Shown here: one piece after another, positions 22,401-33,300 of the stretch
How positions within the stretch are numbered: position 1 is the stretch's first letter
Layout of the letters: each line of letters begins with the position of its first letter
Notes under the pieces: generated by a model
Told to the model about the DNA's origin: nothing
Database searches by the model: none
Seen by the model: only the letters and a program-made list of their open reading frames with translations
Assembly (NCBI RefSeq): GCF_932526225.1
Contig: NC_064047.1
Location: 10,646,494 to 10,710,493, forward strand
Origin: Nematostella vectensis
Lineage: Eukaryota; Cnidaria; Anthozoa; Actiniaria; Edwardsiidae
DNA length: 64,000 nt
Reading direction: 5' to 3'
Made by a program: the position numbers and the translations under genes

Positions 22401-25057
22401 TGGCCATCGGCAGTTTTTACTCTTTAGTGCTGCTAAAAGATGGCACTTTAGGTGCGGTCGAAGAAAAAAAAAAATCATACACCGGCATAGGGAAACACGT
22501 CGCATTGTTATTAGGACGTGATGATCAACTAGCGGTAGAAATTATACTTTAGTTTCGAGATGCTCTACGTACGGCACGTTCCTACGAGAACGTGTAGATC
22601 CCACAAAGGTAATAAGGAGTTACCCACAAATGAAGTATACCCACAATTTTAATAACAAGCACTCTTAACGGTGCCGTGCTGTCAAACAAAGAAAGAGGAT
22701 TGGGAACTGCAAAGAAAAACATATATGCTTAATATTTTGTTAACCGGAATATGGCCTGAATGTAAATGTTTCAAATTCAAATTGTGGGGAGACCGACACC
22801 GCCCCGGGGGGGGGGGGGGGGGGGCGTGGTGGCGGGGGGAGGGGGGTGGCTAGTTTTAATTTCTGGTGCACACTAGCAAAGCGTAACACCACATAATTCC
22901 CCCGCTAGAATACGAAAAGTGACTTAAAGGAGCATAAAATAATAGAAACAATGCGATCTCAGCATATTACATTCAAAATCATGACGTATAACATTCAAAA
23001 TCATGATCATTTCTGTTCCTTTACCACACTTATAGGCCAAAATAATGCAGTATTGTTGCAAGTGTGCACTAGACTTGAATAGAAAAGAATATTGAACAAT
23101 ATTTTATTAATTTCAGTTGGTTGACATGGTGGCAATTTCACCAGGAGGAGTTATACACAAGGAGGGCTTGACCAACAATTTAGTAAAGTACAGAAAACAA
23201 TTATTCTTGCTTAGCACCTTGAATTTCTTTTAAAAGTCCCTTTTTATGCTAGAGTACAGGGGTTGCGTCCCAAAAAATACCACCCTCCTAATTCGAAATA
23301 CTGTCACACTTAAAAATCTACAGTCAAAGCTCTGATAATAAAGAATTAAAGTATTAAATAAACTACATTTTTTGGGGAATCAGTAGGATATAAACTATTG
23401 AAGCAAAAAAAAAGATTTTAGTGGCCAGTGGAGTACAATGACTGTGGTCACACAAGTAAACTTGCACCTAGAATACTAGGTTGTTCAAGTTTGTGGGAGC
23501 ATCTACACACTTAACCCCCCCCCCCCCCCTCTCTCTCTTTCGCTTATTTTTTATAAGGACTTAATGTTTGATACATTCACTGTACGTCTGTTGCATTTTG
23601 ATCACACGTGAAACTATTGAGAAAATTAAGTAAAATCTATTTAAAATTCCCGGCTTGATAATAGACCCCTGGTATGAAGTTGTTGCCCTGAAGAACAGTC
23701 TAAAATAACTAAAATACCTCGTAATTTAGATAGAAACACAGAGGGGCAAAGTTAGAAGTTCTCTATTTAATTTTGTTTCAAGTGAAACTTTGACACTAGT
23801 GTTTTAGCTGTACTTAGCTTATTACAACACATTTGCATGGGATTTGCATCGAGTCGACAGTGCTTCCCGGGTCTGTGGTCATCGTTTAGCGAACTATAAG
23901 TGCGTGTATTTCGATATTGAATGTGGCATATTATTCTCAGGGTGTCAAACAGCTTCAAAGAAACGGTTAGGCTGTATATTGGTACTCCCCTTTTCGCCGC
24001 CATTTTGTTTCAAGTGATCGGTTGGCATACAAATACCAAGGGGTAGGGGGTGGGTAATCTGTTTTGATTGGATAATTCCTTTATTTACAAAATGCCTCCA
24101 ATTTAGTTATGACCCTAACTGTAAAAGACAGTACGATAAGAAGACTACTACTATAGGGATGGAAAATATGCAATTACATTTGAAATCCCCTATGCTTCTG
24201 TATTCCCCATTTTACATTTAATGTAGAAAAATTACGCTAATGTCAAAAAATTACGCTCGAGCAGCCTTAAAACGGTTGCCAAAGTATCAAAATTTGTCTA
24301 AATGTTGAAATCCATGTTAGTAAAGTGCTTGCCAAGTTTGATTTCATTAGCATCTTGTGTCCCCGAGAAATTGATGAAAATGTATTTAAACGTATAAGCC
24401 TGTAATGTAAGTCAGGCCTTTATATACCTAAGCTAAGCCAAGGAGAAGTAATGATTTCGAGCCCATTTTTCAGGGTTGTAAATAAATTGTATGGGGGACT
24501 AGTGTGGGTGCATGGTCCCGCGTGACAATATTGCAATTTTCAAATATATGATAAAATACTCGTTATTGTCAAAACTTTAATAGAAAACAGCATCATTAGC
24601 TCCTTTCTTCGATCCAACTGAAACTTGTTTACATATCTTTTCATAACACCAACCTGAAAACTTAGTAGGGGGGGGGGGGGGGAGACTTTGACATGAATTG
24701 AAATTAGTAAATTCAGCGATGGAAGTTAATAAAACCGAAACTGCAAAAGATAAAAAAGTGAAAGCCATACTTTAGGAGATAATGTATTTCAACGCCCGAC
24801 AAACACAAGTCGTGAAAGTGCAAGTAGAAGGCGCATCATATTTATTTATCTGTTTTGTATTTTGAAATTCCAGACTCTTGGGATGCTCGGAAAATGATCA
24901 GAATACCTGTTCAAAAAAGGACCTCCCCTAAATTTTGTATCGAAATTTGAGGCCCTCACCTAAATCGACGTTAAAAAAAATCGCAACTCTCACCCCAAAT
25001 ATATATTGCGCAACCACGACGAATCCAAAATCCTTGTCTAGTTTGGGAATAGCTACA
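22401..25057. other. Intergenic sequence with poly-G/poly-C tracts
   Basis: No gene recognised. A G-rich tract at about 22803-22850 (a run of about 20 G followed by GGGG-containing sequence) could form a G-quadruplex; a C run lies near 23515-23529 and a G run near 24667-24682. The short frames show no family features. Confidence 0.45.
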
Positions 25058-25119
25058 CTGGTTCCAGAGCCTCGAACGCTGGCTACTAAATAGAGAGACG
25101 TTCGAGGCTCTGGAACCAG
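25058..25119. repeat. Perfect 21-bp-arm hairpin
   Basis: The arm at 25058-25078 (contains GGTTCCAGAGCCTCGAACG) and its exact reverse complement at 25099-25119 are separated by 20 bases. Perfect arms suggest a recent small foldback element. It lies just left of the larger inverted repeat at 25150-25705. Confidence 0.9.
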
Positions 25120-25149
25120 GGTAGGGAATAGCGCGTCAAAATAGTCAGT

Positions 25150-25705
25150 CAAAAGCTTTGGGGGCGGTTTGTCTGGTTTTGACACAGGTAGCCCAGGCAA
25201 TGGTTACTTGTTCGTAGCTCGGAATTCGGCTGTTCTGAGAGGGGACGAGTAAAGCGTTTTTTTGTGTGAAATGTTGTAAATAAAATTGCCTTAGATCTTA
25301 AAACATGCCTTGTGGTTGTCAAATTCACGTGTAATACACGATTTTTTTTTTTTTGGGGGGGGGGGGGGGGTTTCTCAACGATTTTATGACTTCTCTCCCC
25401 CTAATAAGGAAAGAAACAAGGTTGGAGGCGCCATTTCGGTAGCACTCAAATGCCGTCGAAATTCGAGAGGAAAAAACAACAAACAAAATATTTTTATCTC
25501 GCAGACCTATGCCAGGGTACACTTACATTCGATATGTGGAAAAACATCCGAGCTAAACTATTTTCCCTGGCCGCTAGCCGTATTTTAAAACGAGAACGCT
25601 TTACTCGTCCCCTTTCAGAACAGCCGAGCTACGAACAAGCAAGCAATGCCTGGGCTACCTGTGGTTTTGATTGTTTGGTTTGATTGACTACGCGCAAGCC
25701 CCAAA
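25150..25705. mobile_element. Inverted-repeat MITE with about 105-bp arms
   Basis: The left arm (about 25150-25256) and right arm (about 25598-25705) are reverse complements with a few differences: CGCTTTACTCGTCCCCT, CAGAACAGCCGA, GCTACGAACAAG, TGCCTGGGCTACCTGTG. The spacer of about 340 bp has T11-G16 (25339-25372) and no convincing gene. Confidence 0.75.
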
Positions 25706-26504
25706 CGAAGAAAGATTCTGGGAGGTCGCGCAACAACGAATTTGGCTTGGCTATAAATAATGACCCTTCCCTAAGACATGCAGCGATGCACAACCAAGTC
25801 AGATGGGAACAGTTCGCTATTATGTTGATAATTCTCACCAATTGAAGGAACAATTGGGCTATATCAAACAATCAACAGCACAGGTGGAAACAAAATGGCA
25901 ACACTGAACGAGGTACGGAAGATTGAGCAAATACAGCAATACTATTACAGACTAGAATATAATTAGGTTTTCTAGATGGCATTTTGATAGAAAGTATGGT
26001 ATCATTCAATAGACAGGCGGCGATGGGAAGAATTCGCAGCGCGTAAAACAGCTTAGAATGCCAATAGATTGCGGGATTTAGCAGCAGCAGAAGTAAGAAA
26101 GATAGAAACTACTGGTTTACTATGATATCAAAATATTTATTTAAACAAGATTTGTTCGCTCATACAAACTCTATAACAATCGCCGTGAGCCTTGGCTACA
26201 TGTGGAAACATCCGCGTTTCTACAAGGATTTTAAAGCTCCGATTATAATATTTGCAGTTGGATATTCAAAGACAAACACAGGCTATTACATGATTGACAC
26301 CTTTTCTACTGTTTTTGCAAGGTCGTTATTTCACATAATAGGAAGAATTTATGTATTATTTGAAGCGGTTCCCATGCTTTTGAGCCTGACATACAATAAG
26401 CACTCCTACGTTCGTTGGCGCATAAGAGCACTGTCATTATACTTAGACTACATTATAAAACGCAATATCCTGTGTCTGTATAGGTTTTTTTAGATTAAAA
26501 TGTA
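25706..26504. other. Intergenic sequence with one unassigned 123-codon frame
   Basis: A plus-strand frame at 26122-26493 encodes a moderately hydrophobic 123-residue sequence that I do not recognise; it has no clear motif or splice partner. Otherwise nothing seen. Confidence 0.35.
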
Positions 26505-26610
26505 ACAACAAATCAACGCTTAATGTAATAAAACACTTAACGCTTAATGTAACAAATCTTCGACGCTTAATGTAATAACACTTGACGCTTAATGTAATAA
26601 CCATAAATTT
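26505..26610 (-). repeat. CGCTTAATGTAA short tandem array (left arm of a large inverted repeat)
   Basis: At least four copies of CGCTTAATGTAA with 8-12 variable bases between them. This is the reverse complement of the TTACATTAAGCG array at 41540-42080; the flanking AACCATAAATTTAACTAAG is also shared in inverted orientation. Confidence 0.85.
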
Positions 26611-26619
26611 AACTAAGGA

Positions 26620-26971
26620 CGAAAATATTCATATCTCCGGATAGAAACATAGTCGGACAACCACACTTGGAGAATGTCATGTAGATGTCAAGGGGGTGCA
26701 TAAACAGTCAACTGAGGTGTGACGTCATCGCTTAATGTGATACCCATGAATTTGGATATAGAATTTGGATAGATTTCGAAAGAACAATTCGCAAGACAAA
26801 CCAAACTTATTAGGGTATAAGTCGTCTAAGCGTCAAGGGGGTGTAACGGGGAGAGTCATTTAGCGCTGCGTCATCAACGACGTCATCACAAATACGAATA
26901 TCAATATCTTAGGCTACGGGAGTTGTGGCACGACAAAATATAGACCAAGTTGTCTTGAGGTCGAGGGGGAG
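26620..26971. repeat. 127-130-bp TGACGTCA-type tandem repeat, left part
   Basis: Roughly 130-bp units. The first carries ACAACCACACTTGGAGAATG, GTCAAGGGGGTGCATAAACAG and GTGTGACGTCATCG and is matched, inverted, at 41280-41520. Later units carry CTACGGGAGTTGTGGCACGAC and AAGTTGTCTTGAGGTC and continue after the hAT element, at 29745-30130. Confidence 0.8.
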
Positions 26972-27301
26972 TAGGGCTGTCCCAAAGATGCTCGGCAACT
27001 TTCGAGCAACTTTTAGGATTTGCGGCAACTTTTCCTTTTCCGGGCATCTTTTTAAAATGAGAGCAAGTATGCTGTTTTTTCCGGTTTTTAGGGATATAAC
27101 CACCTCAAATGTGCTTTTTTTTTTTCTTGTTCTTGGTATCGAACTATTTGCGTTTTTTTAGCTTCTTACCTCATTCATAAATCTGGTAATCATTTATTGA
27201 GAACTTTAGAAGCACACTAGCATACACACATTGGCACCAGTCGGGCCAAGACGGGACGCTAGCACAGTCTATTACCCGTGCAGTTCGGTATCCATGGACA
27301 G

Positions 27302-27334
27302 CTGTTTCGTCCTTATTAGGACTCGTCAGCATGC
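27302..27334 (-). ncRNA. Hammerhead ribozyme-like core
   Basis: Minus strand 27329-27304 reads CUGACGA, then GUCC, a six-base loop UAAUAA, GGAC, then GAAAC. This is a match to the conserved hammerhead core with a 4-bp stem II. Flanks are GUGUGCAUG (5') and AGCUGUCC (3'). I could not find convincing partner strands for stems I and III or a cleavage site within 150 bases, so it may be a half-site or a remnant of a Penelope-like element. It lies between the hAT left end and its transposase. Confidence 0.5.
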
Positions 27335-27424
27335 ACACCACAGAAAGCAACAATTTCTCGAGAAATAAAACACCCAGACAACCTTGCCGGGAAGAAGACT
27401 GTCCGTGGAACGTCAGGGCCTGAA

Positions 27425-29272
27425 GTGCCGACTTGGCAGAGAGTTAAGGAATTCCAAAATGAACATTTGGTTGCTCAATCTGGAAAACTTAGGTGCGAAG
27501 CCTGTAAAGAGACGTTATCAAAGAAAAGGAGCTCCCTGAAAAAGCATGTTACTTCGCAAAAGCATCTAAGGGCTAAAGCTACTCTTGAGAAGGACAAAGC
27601 GAAGGATCAGAACATTAAGAAACTTTTGTCAAAACATACATTCAATGTTCCACTCTTCCAGAGGAAATGCGCCTCTATCGCTACGAGCTGCTAGAGATAA
27701 TGCTCAAAGCTAGAATTCTTCTTGCAAAAGTTGATGTTCTTAGACCTTTCCCTGAAAAGTATGGCCATCAATTTGTAGAACTCATCTCGTTATGAGTGTC
27801 TTTACTTCTTTTATTCTCTTCAATAAACATACAACGCGTACAACATGGCGGATCATACAGACCACGAGGGTAACGATTACCCAGAATGCAACATTAGGTT
27901 ACGTCATTATAAACATAACTCAACACGATTGACCACTCGATTCCATCTGTCAGAGTTCATCCCTTTAATATCAGAGAAAGAGAAGATGCTGATAAAGACT
28001 GAAATCTTGGCCTCAAATGGGTTCTCTGTTATCTTTGATGGGAGTACAAAACTTGGTGAGGCCTTAGCTTATTAAGATATGTTGATCAGCAATAGTCCAG
28101 CAGCGACTTGTCAAGATTGAAGTCTCAGCTCACAGCCTCAATGCAGAACAGCTGGCTCAGCGACTGATTCAATGCTAAGCAGTTGAATATGGCATTTTAC
28201 CTAATCATCTTCTGGGGGCAATAAGGGATGGTGCTGCTGTAAATGAAGCTGCCTCGCGTCAGGTTGGGTTTTACTTTCCAAATGTTTTTAATATGAAGTG
28301 CTTTTCACATACCATTGATAATGCTGGGAAACATTTTGAGTTTACAGTGCTAGCGACATTTTCTAGATACTGGAACACAATGTTTTTCCACAGCCCTGCA
28401 GCCAGACTAGCTTGGAAGACAGGAACAGTGACTTCTATGAAGCTGAGATCAGAGACAAGATGGTGGAGTAATTATGAAGTGCTTGATTTGGTTACCCAGT
28501 ACTATGGAGATGTGGAGCCCTTCTTGAGAGAGAATGATCACCTCAAACCCATGTGCAGAGCCAAGCTGCTGGTGGTGTTCGATGATCCTGAGGCTACACA
28601 TGACCTAGAAATTGAGTTGGCTGCTTTGGCTGATGCAGGCAAGTATTTCGTTTCTGCAACCTATTATCTATAAGGAGATGGGTATTTTCTTGTTATGAGC
28701 GCCTGTCTACAGTAGCCCATGCTATTGCCATTGAGGTACACTGTTGTATTATGTATGATGTCGTACAATACATACCGGAATGTTGAGGCCAAAGCAAAGC
28801 AGCATGCAAATGATGATCCTGGTATCTACAACGAGCTGGTTGCAAAGGCAAAGGCCTGCATTGCTTCAGGTTTTCAATATTTTCAAAGGAAATTTAGTGT
28901 AGAATTCCGTTCTACCGTGCATGCCTTCAAGGCAGCATGCTTGTTTTGCCCTGTGAAGGTACAGGAGCTGCACCCAAATGCAGCATCTGTGGAGGAGCTA
29001 CAGGAGTTTGGATTTTTCTCCAATGATGAGGTTGCTTCTCTGGTTAAAGAGTTACCAAGCTCTTGGCCGCTGCAGATGGAGTAGTTTGCACCACAGAGGA
29101 AGAGAAAGTATCTTGGTGGGCAGATCATGTGGATACTCTTCCTAACTGGTCAGCGGCTACGAAAAAGATCTTACTTATCCAACCAAGCTCGGCAGCAGCA
29201 GAGAGAGTATTCAGTCTCCTACAAAATGCTTTTAGCCGACAGAAGAAAAGTGCACTAGAAGAGACACTTTAA
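27425..29272 (+). pseudogene. hAT transposase pseudogene
   Basis: Fragments in more than one frame follow the order of a hAT transposase: a BED-like zinc finger (CEAC...H...H, about 27480-27580); a segment containing EEMRLYRYELLE reached only by a frameshift near 27650; SVIFDGSTKLGEAL (about 28020-28070); RDGAAVNEAASR; SETRWWSNYEVLDLV; and a C-terminal dimerisation region with QPSSAAAERVFSLLQNAFS, ending at 29272. Internal stops at 28072, 28176 and 28671 and at least one frameshift rule out a working protein. A segment around 27785-27930, including a chance ATG, does not fit the family and may be a further insertion. Confidence 0.9.
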
Positions 29273-29744
29273 GTGTCTGTGATGCTCAGATATAATAATA
29301 ACAAGGGAGTGTTGCCTCGCTAGCCTGCATGTGCTTTGGCTATCAGCCATGTTGTTATAAAAGTCACAACTCTTTTTTTAAGTTGCACTGTGAACCAAGT
29401 CGTTTCGTTTTCTCATTATGCCTCTTTTTTTGCATCATAATTTATATACATAATACATTGCATATTACATATTTACATTAAATTTCCAATCAATGTTTTT
29501 TAATGTTGAAAATAATTGTTAAGCAGCATTCTCTCAGCAACTTTGAAAAATGTAGTAAATTTGTTGGCAAATTTTTGCACTTGGGACAATTTTTCGATAA
29601 TTCTTATTCCATTTTTTGTGCATCTTTTTGGCAGATTTGTGGTAACTTTTGCAATTTTTGGAGCAACTTTTGGCAACTTTTTGGTATTTTTGGAGTATCT
29701 TTTTAATAAATTTGGAGCATCTTTGGGACAGCCTTAAGGGGGGG

Positions 29745-30135
29745 TCCACAAAAGGAACACGTGACATTACGTCATTAATGACGTTATCGTAACTAGGAAA
29801 AGTCATAACCTGAGCTACGAGAGTTGTGACACGACCAAACTTAGGACAAGTTGTCTTGAGGTCAAGGGGCGTAAACAAATGAAACACGTGACATTACGTC
29901 ATTAATGACGTCATCATAACTAGGAAAAAAATCATATCTTTAGCTACGAGAGTTGTGACACGACCAAACTTAGGACAAGTTGTCTTGAGGTCAAGGGACA
30001 TCCAACCAAAAGGACACGTGACATGACGTCATTGATTACGTCATCATAACTAGGAAAAATCATATCTTGAGCTACGAGAGTTGTGACACGACCAAACTTA
30101 GGACAAGTTGTCTTGAGGTCAAAATCTGTCGTCTC
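29745..30135. repeat. 127-130-bp TGACGTCA-type tandem repeat, right part
   Basis: Three units with CACGTGACATTACGTCAT at about 29757, 29885 and 30015 and GAGTTGTGACACGACCAAAC in each. Continues the array interrupted by the hAT element. The ACGTCATTAATGACGT cores are palindromic. Confidence 0.85.
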
Positions 30136-30336
30136 TTAGGGCCCTTTAGAATATCTATTTACTGGCAAACTTCCTGTTAAACCTTGTAATATTCCCTCTT
30201 AAATTGAGAATGAATAACGTGATTGAGGTGTCTTAGAAGGCCTTTTCTTTTGATCATCCCTAAAACTAACGCTAGACAGACGGGGTATTACATTTTAAGA
30301 GCACTTTGGAGTTTTGAAATGTTGATCTGAGTGACT
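30136..30336. other. Spacer before the satellite
   Basis: About 200 bp of unique-looking sequence without a recognisable feature. The first partial satellite unit (CACACGCAGTTGATCG) appears at about 30351. Confidence 0.4.
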
Positions 30337-30344
30337 ACACCCGT

Positions 30345-33300
30345 ACAGGCACACGCAGTTGATCGTTGATTGACAAGTTTTCAACCACACCAGCTATACA
30401 CACGGAGTTGATCGTTGATTGACAAGTTTTCAACCACACCAGCTATACACACGGAGTTGATCGTTGATTGACAAGTTATCCACCACACCAGCTATATACA
30501 CGGAGTTCATCGTTGATTGACAAGTTTTCAACCACACCAGCTATACACACGGAGTTGATCGTTGATTGACAAGTTTTCACCACAGCTATACACACGGAGT
30601 TGATCGTTGATTGACAAGTTTTCACCACAGCTATACACACGGAGTTGATCGTTGATTGACAAGTTTTCAACCACACCAGCTATACACACGGAGTTGATCG
30701 TTGATTGACAAGTTTTCAACCACACCAGCTAAACACACGGAGTTGATCGTTGATTGACAAGTTTTCAACCACACCAGCTATACACACGGAGTTGATCGTT
30801 GATTGACAAGTTATCCACCACACCAGCTATACACACAGAGTTGATCGTTGATTGACAAGTTTTCAACCACACCAGCTATACACACGGAGTTCATCGTTGA
30901 TTGACAAGTTTTCAACCACACCAGCTATACACACGGAGTTGATCGTTGATTGACAAGTTTTTCACCACACCAGCTATACACACGGAGTTGATCGTTGATT
31001 GACAAGTTTTCAACCACACCAGCTATACACACGGAGTTGATCGTTGATTGACAAGTTTTCAGCCACACCAGCTATACACACGGAGTTGATCGTTGATTGA
31101 CAAGTTTTCCACCACACCAGCTATACACACGGAGTTGATCGTTGATTGACAAGTTTTCAACCACACCAACTATACACACGGAGTTGATCGTTGATTGACA
31201 AGTTTTCAACCACACCAGCTATACACACGGAGTTGATCGTTGATTGACAAGTTTTCAACCACACCAGCTATACACACGGAGTTGATCGTTGATTGACAAG
31301 TTTTCAACCACACCAGCTATACACACGGAATTGATCGTTGATTGACAATTTTCAACCACACCAGCTATACACACGGAGTTCATCGTTGATTGACAAGTTT
31401 TCAACCACACCAGCTATACACACGGAGTTGATCGTTGATTGACAAGTTTTCAACCACACCAGCTATACACACGGAGTTGATCGTTGATTGACAAGTTTTC
31501 AACCACACCAGCTATACACACGGAGTTGATCGTTGATTGACAAGTTTTCAACCACACCAGCTATACACACGAAGTTGATCGTTGATTGACAAGTTTTTTT
31601 CAACCACACCAGCTATACACACGGAGTTGATCGTTGATTGACAAGTTTTTAACCACACCAGCTATACACACGGAGTTGATCGTTGATTGACAAGTTTTCA
31701 ACCACACCAGCTATGCACACGGAGTTGATCGTTGATTGACAAGTTTTCAACCACACCAGCTAAACACACGGAGTTGATCGTTGATTGACAAGTTTTCAAC
31801 CACACCAGCTATACACACGGAGTTGATCGTTGATTGACAAGTTATCCACCACACCAGCTATACACACGGAGTTGATCGTTGATTGACAAGTTTTCAACCA
31901 CACCAGCTATACACACGGAGTTGATCGTTGATTGACAAGTTTTCAACCACACCAGCTATACACACGGAGTTGATCGTTGATTGACAAGTTTTTCACCACA
32001 CCAGCTATACACACGGAGTTGATCGTTGATTGACAAGTTTTCAACCACACCAGCTATACACACGGAGTTGATCGTTGATTGACAAGTTTTCAACCACACC
32101 AGCTATACACACGGAGTTGATCGTTGATTGACAAGTTATCCACCACACCAGCTATATACACGGAGTTCATCGTTGATTGACAAGTTTTCAACCACACCAG
32201 CTATACACACGGAGTTGATCGTTGATTGACAAGTTTTCACCACAGCTATACACACGGAGTTGATCGTTGATTGACAAGTTTTCACCACAGCTATACACAC
32301 GGAGTTGATCGTTGATTGACAAGTTTTCAACCACACCAGCTATACACACGGAGTTGATCGTTGATTGACAAGTTTTCAACCACACCAGCTAAACACACGG
32401 AGTTGATCGTTGATTGACAAGTTTTCAACCACACCAGCTATACACACGGAGTTGATCGTTGATTGACAAGTTATCCACCACACCAGCTATACACACAGAG
32501 TTGATCGTTGATTGACAAGTTTTCAACCACACCAGCTATACACACGGAGTTCATCGTTGATTGACAAGTTTTCAACCACACCAGCTATACACACGGAGTT
32601 GATCGTTGATTGACAAGTTTTTCACCACACCAGCTATACACACGGAGTTGATCGTTGATTGACAAGTTTTCAACCACACCAGCTATACACACGGAGTTGA
32701 TCGTTGATTGACAAGTTTTCAACCACACCAGCTATACACACGGAGTTGATCGTTGATTGACAAGTTTTCAACCACACCAGCTATACACACGAAGTTGATC
32801 GTTGATTGACAAGTTTTTTTCAACCACACCAGCTATACACACGGAGTTGATCGTTGATTGACAAGTTTTTAACCACACCAGCTATACACACGGAGTTGAT
32901 CGTTGATTGACAAGTTTTCAACCACACCAGCTATGCACACGGAGTTGATCGTTGATTGACAAGTTTTCAACCACACCAGCTAAACACACGGAGTTGATCG
33001 TTGATTGACAAGTTTTCAACCACACCAGCTATACACACGGAGTTGATCGTTGATTGACAAGTTATCCACCACACCAGCTATACACACGGAGTTGATCGTT
33101 GATTGACAAGTTTTCAACCACACCAGCTATACACACGGAGTTGATCGTTGATTGACAAGTTTTCAACCACACCAGCTATACACACGGAGTTGATCGTTGA
33201 TTGACAAGTTTTTCACCACACCAGCTATACACACGGAGTTGATCGTTGATTGACAAGTTTTCAACCACACCAGCTATACACACGGAGTTGATCGTTGATT

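Larger units (their letters stand above)
26972..29736 (+). mobile_element. Complete but decayed hAT DNA transposon
   Basis: Terminal inverted repeats TA(G/A)GGCTGTCCCAAAGATGC at 26972-26992 and 29716-29736, flanked by near-identical 8-bp sequences (AGGGGGAG left, AGGGGGGG right) as expected for hAT target duplications. Length is 2,765 bp. Transposase remnants lie between. It inserted into the 130-bp tandem repeat, whose units are present on both sides. Confidence 0.9.

Noticed and set aside
26122-26493. 123-codon plus-strand frame
   Set aside because: No recognisable domain, splice partner or conserved motif; described only as unassigned.
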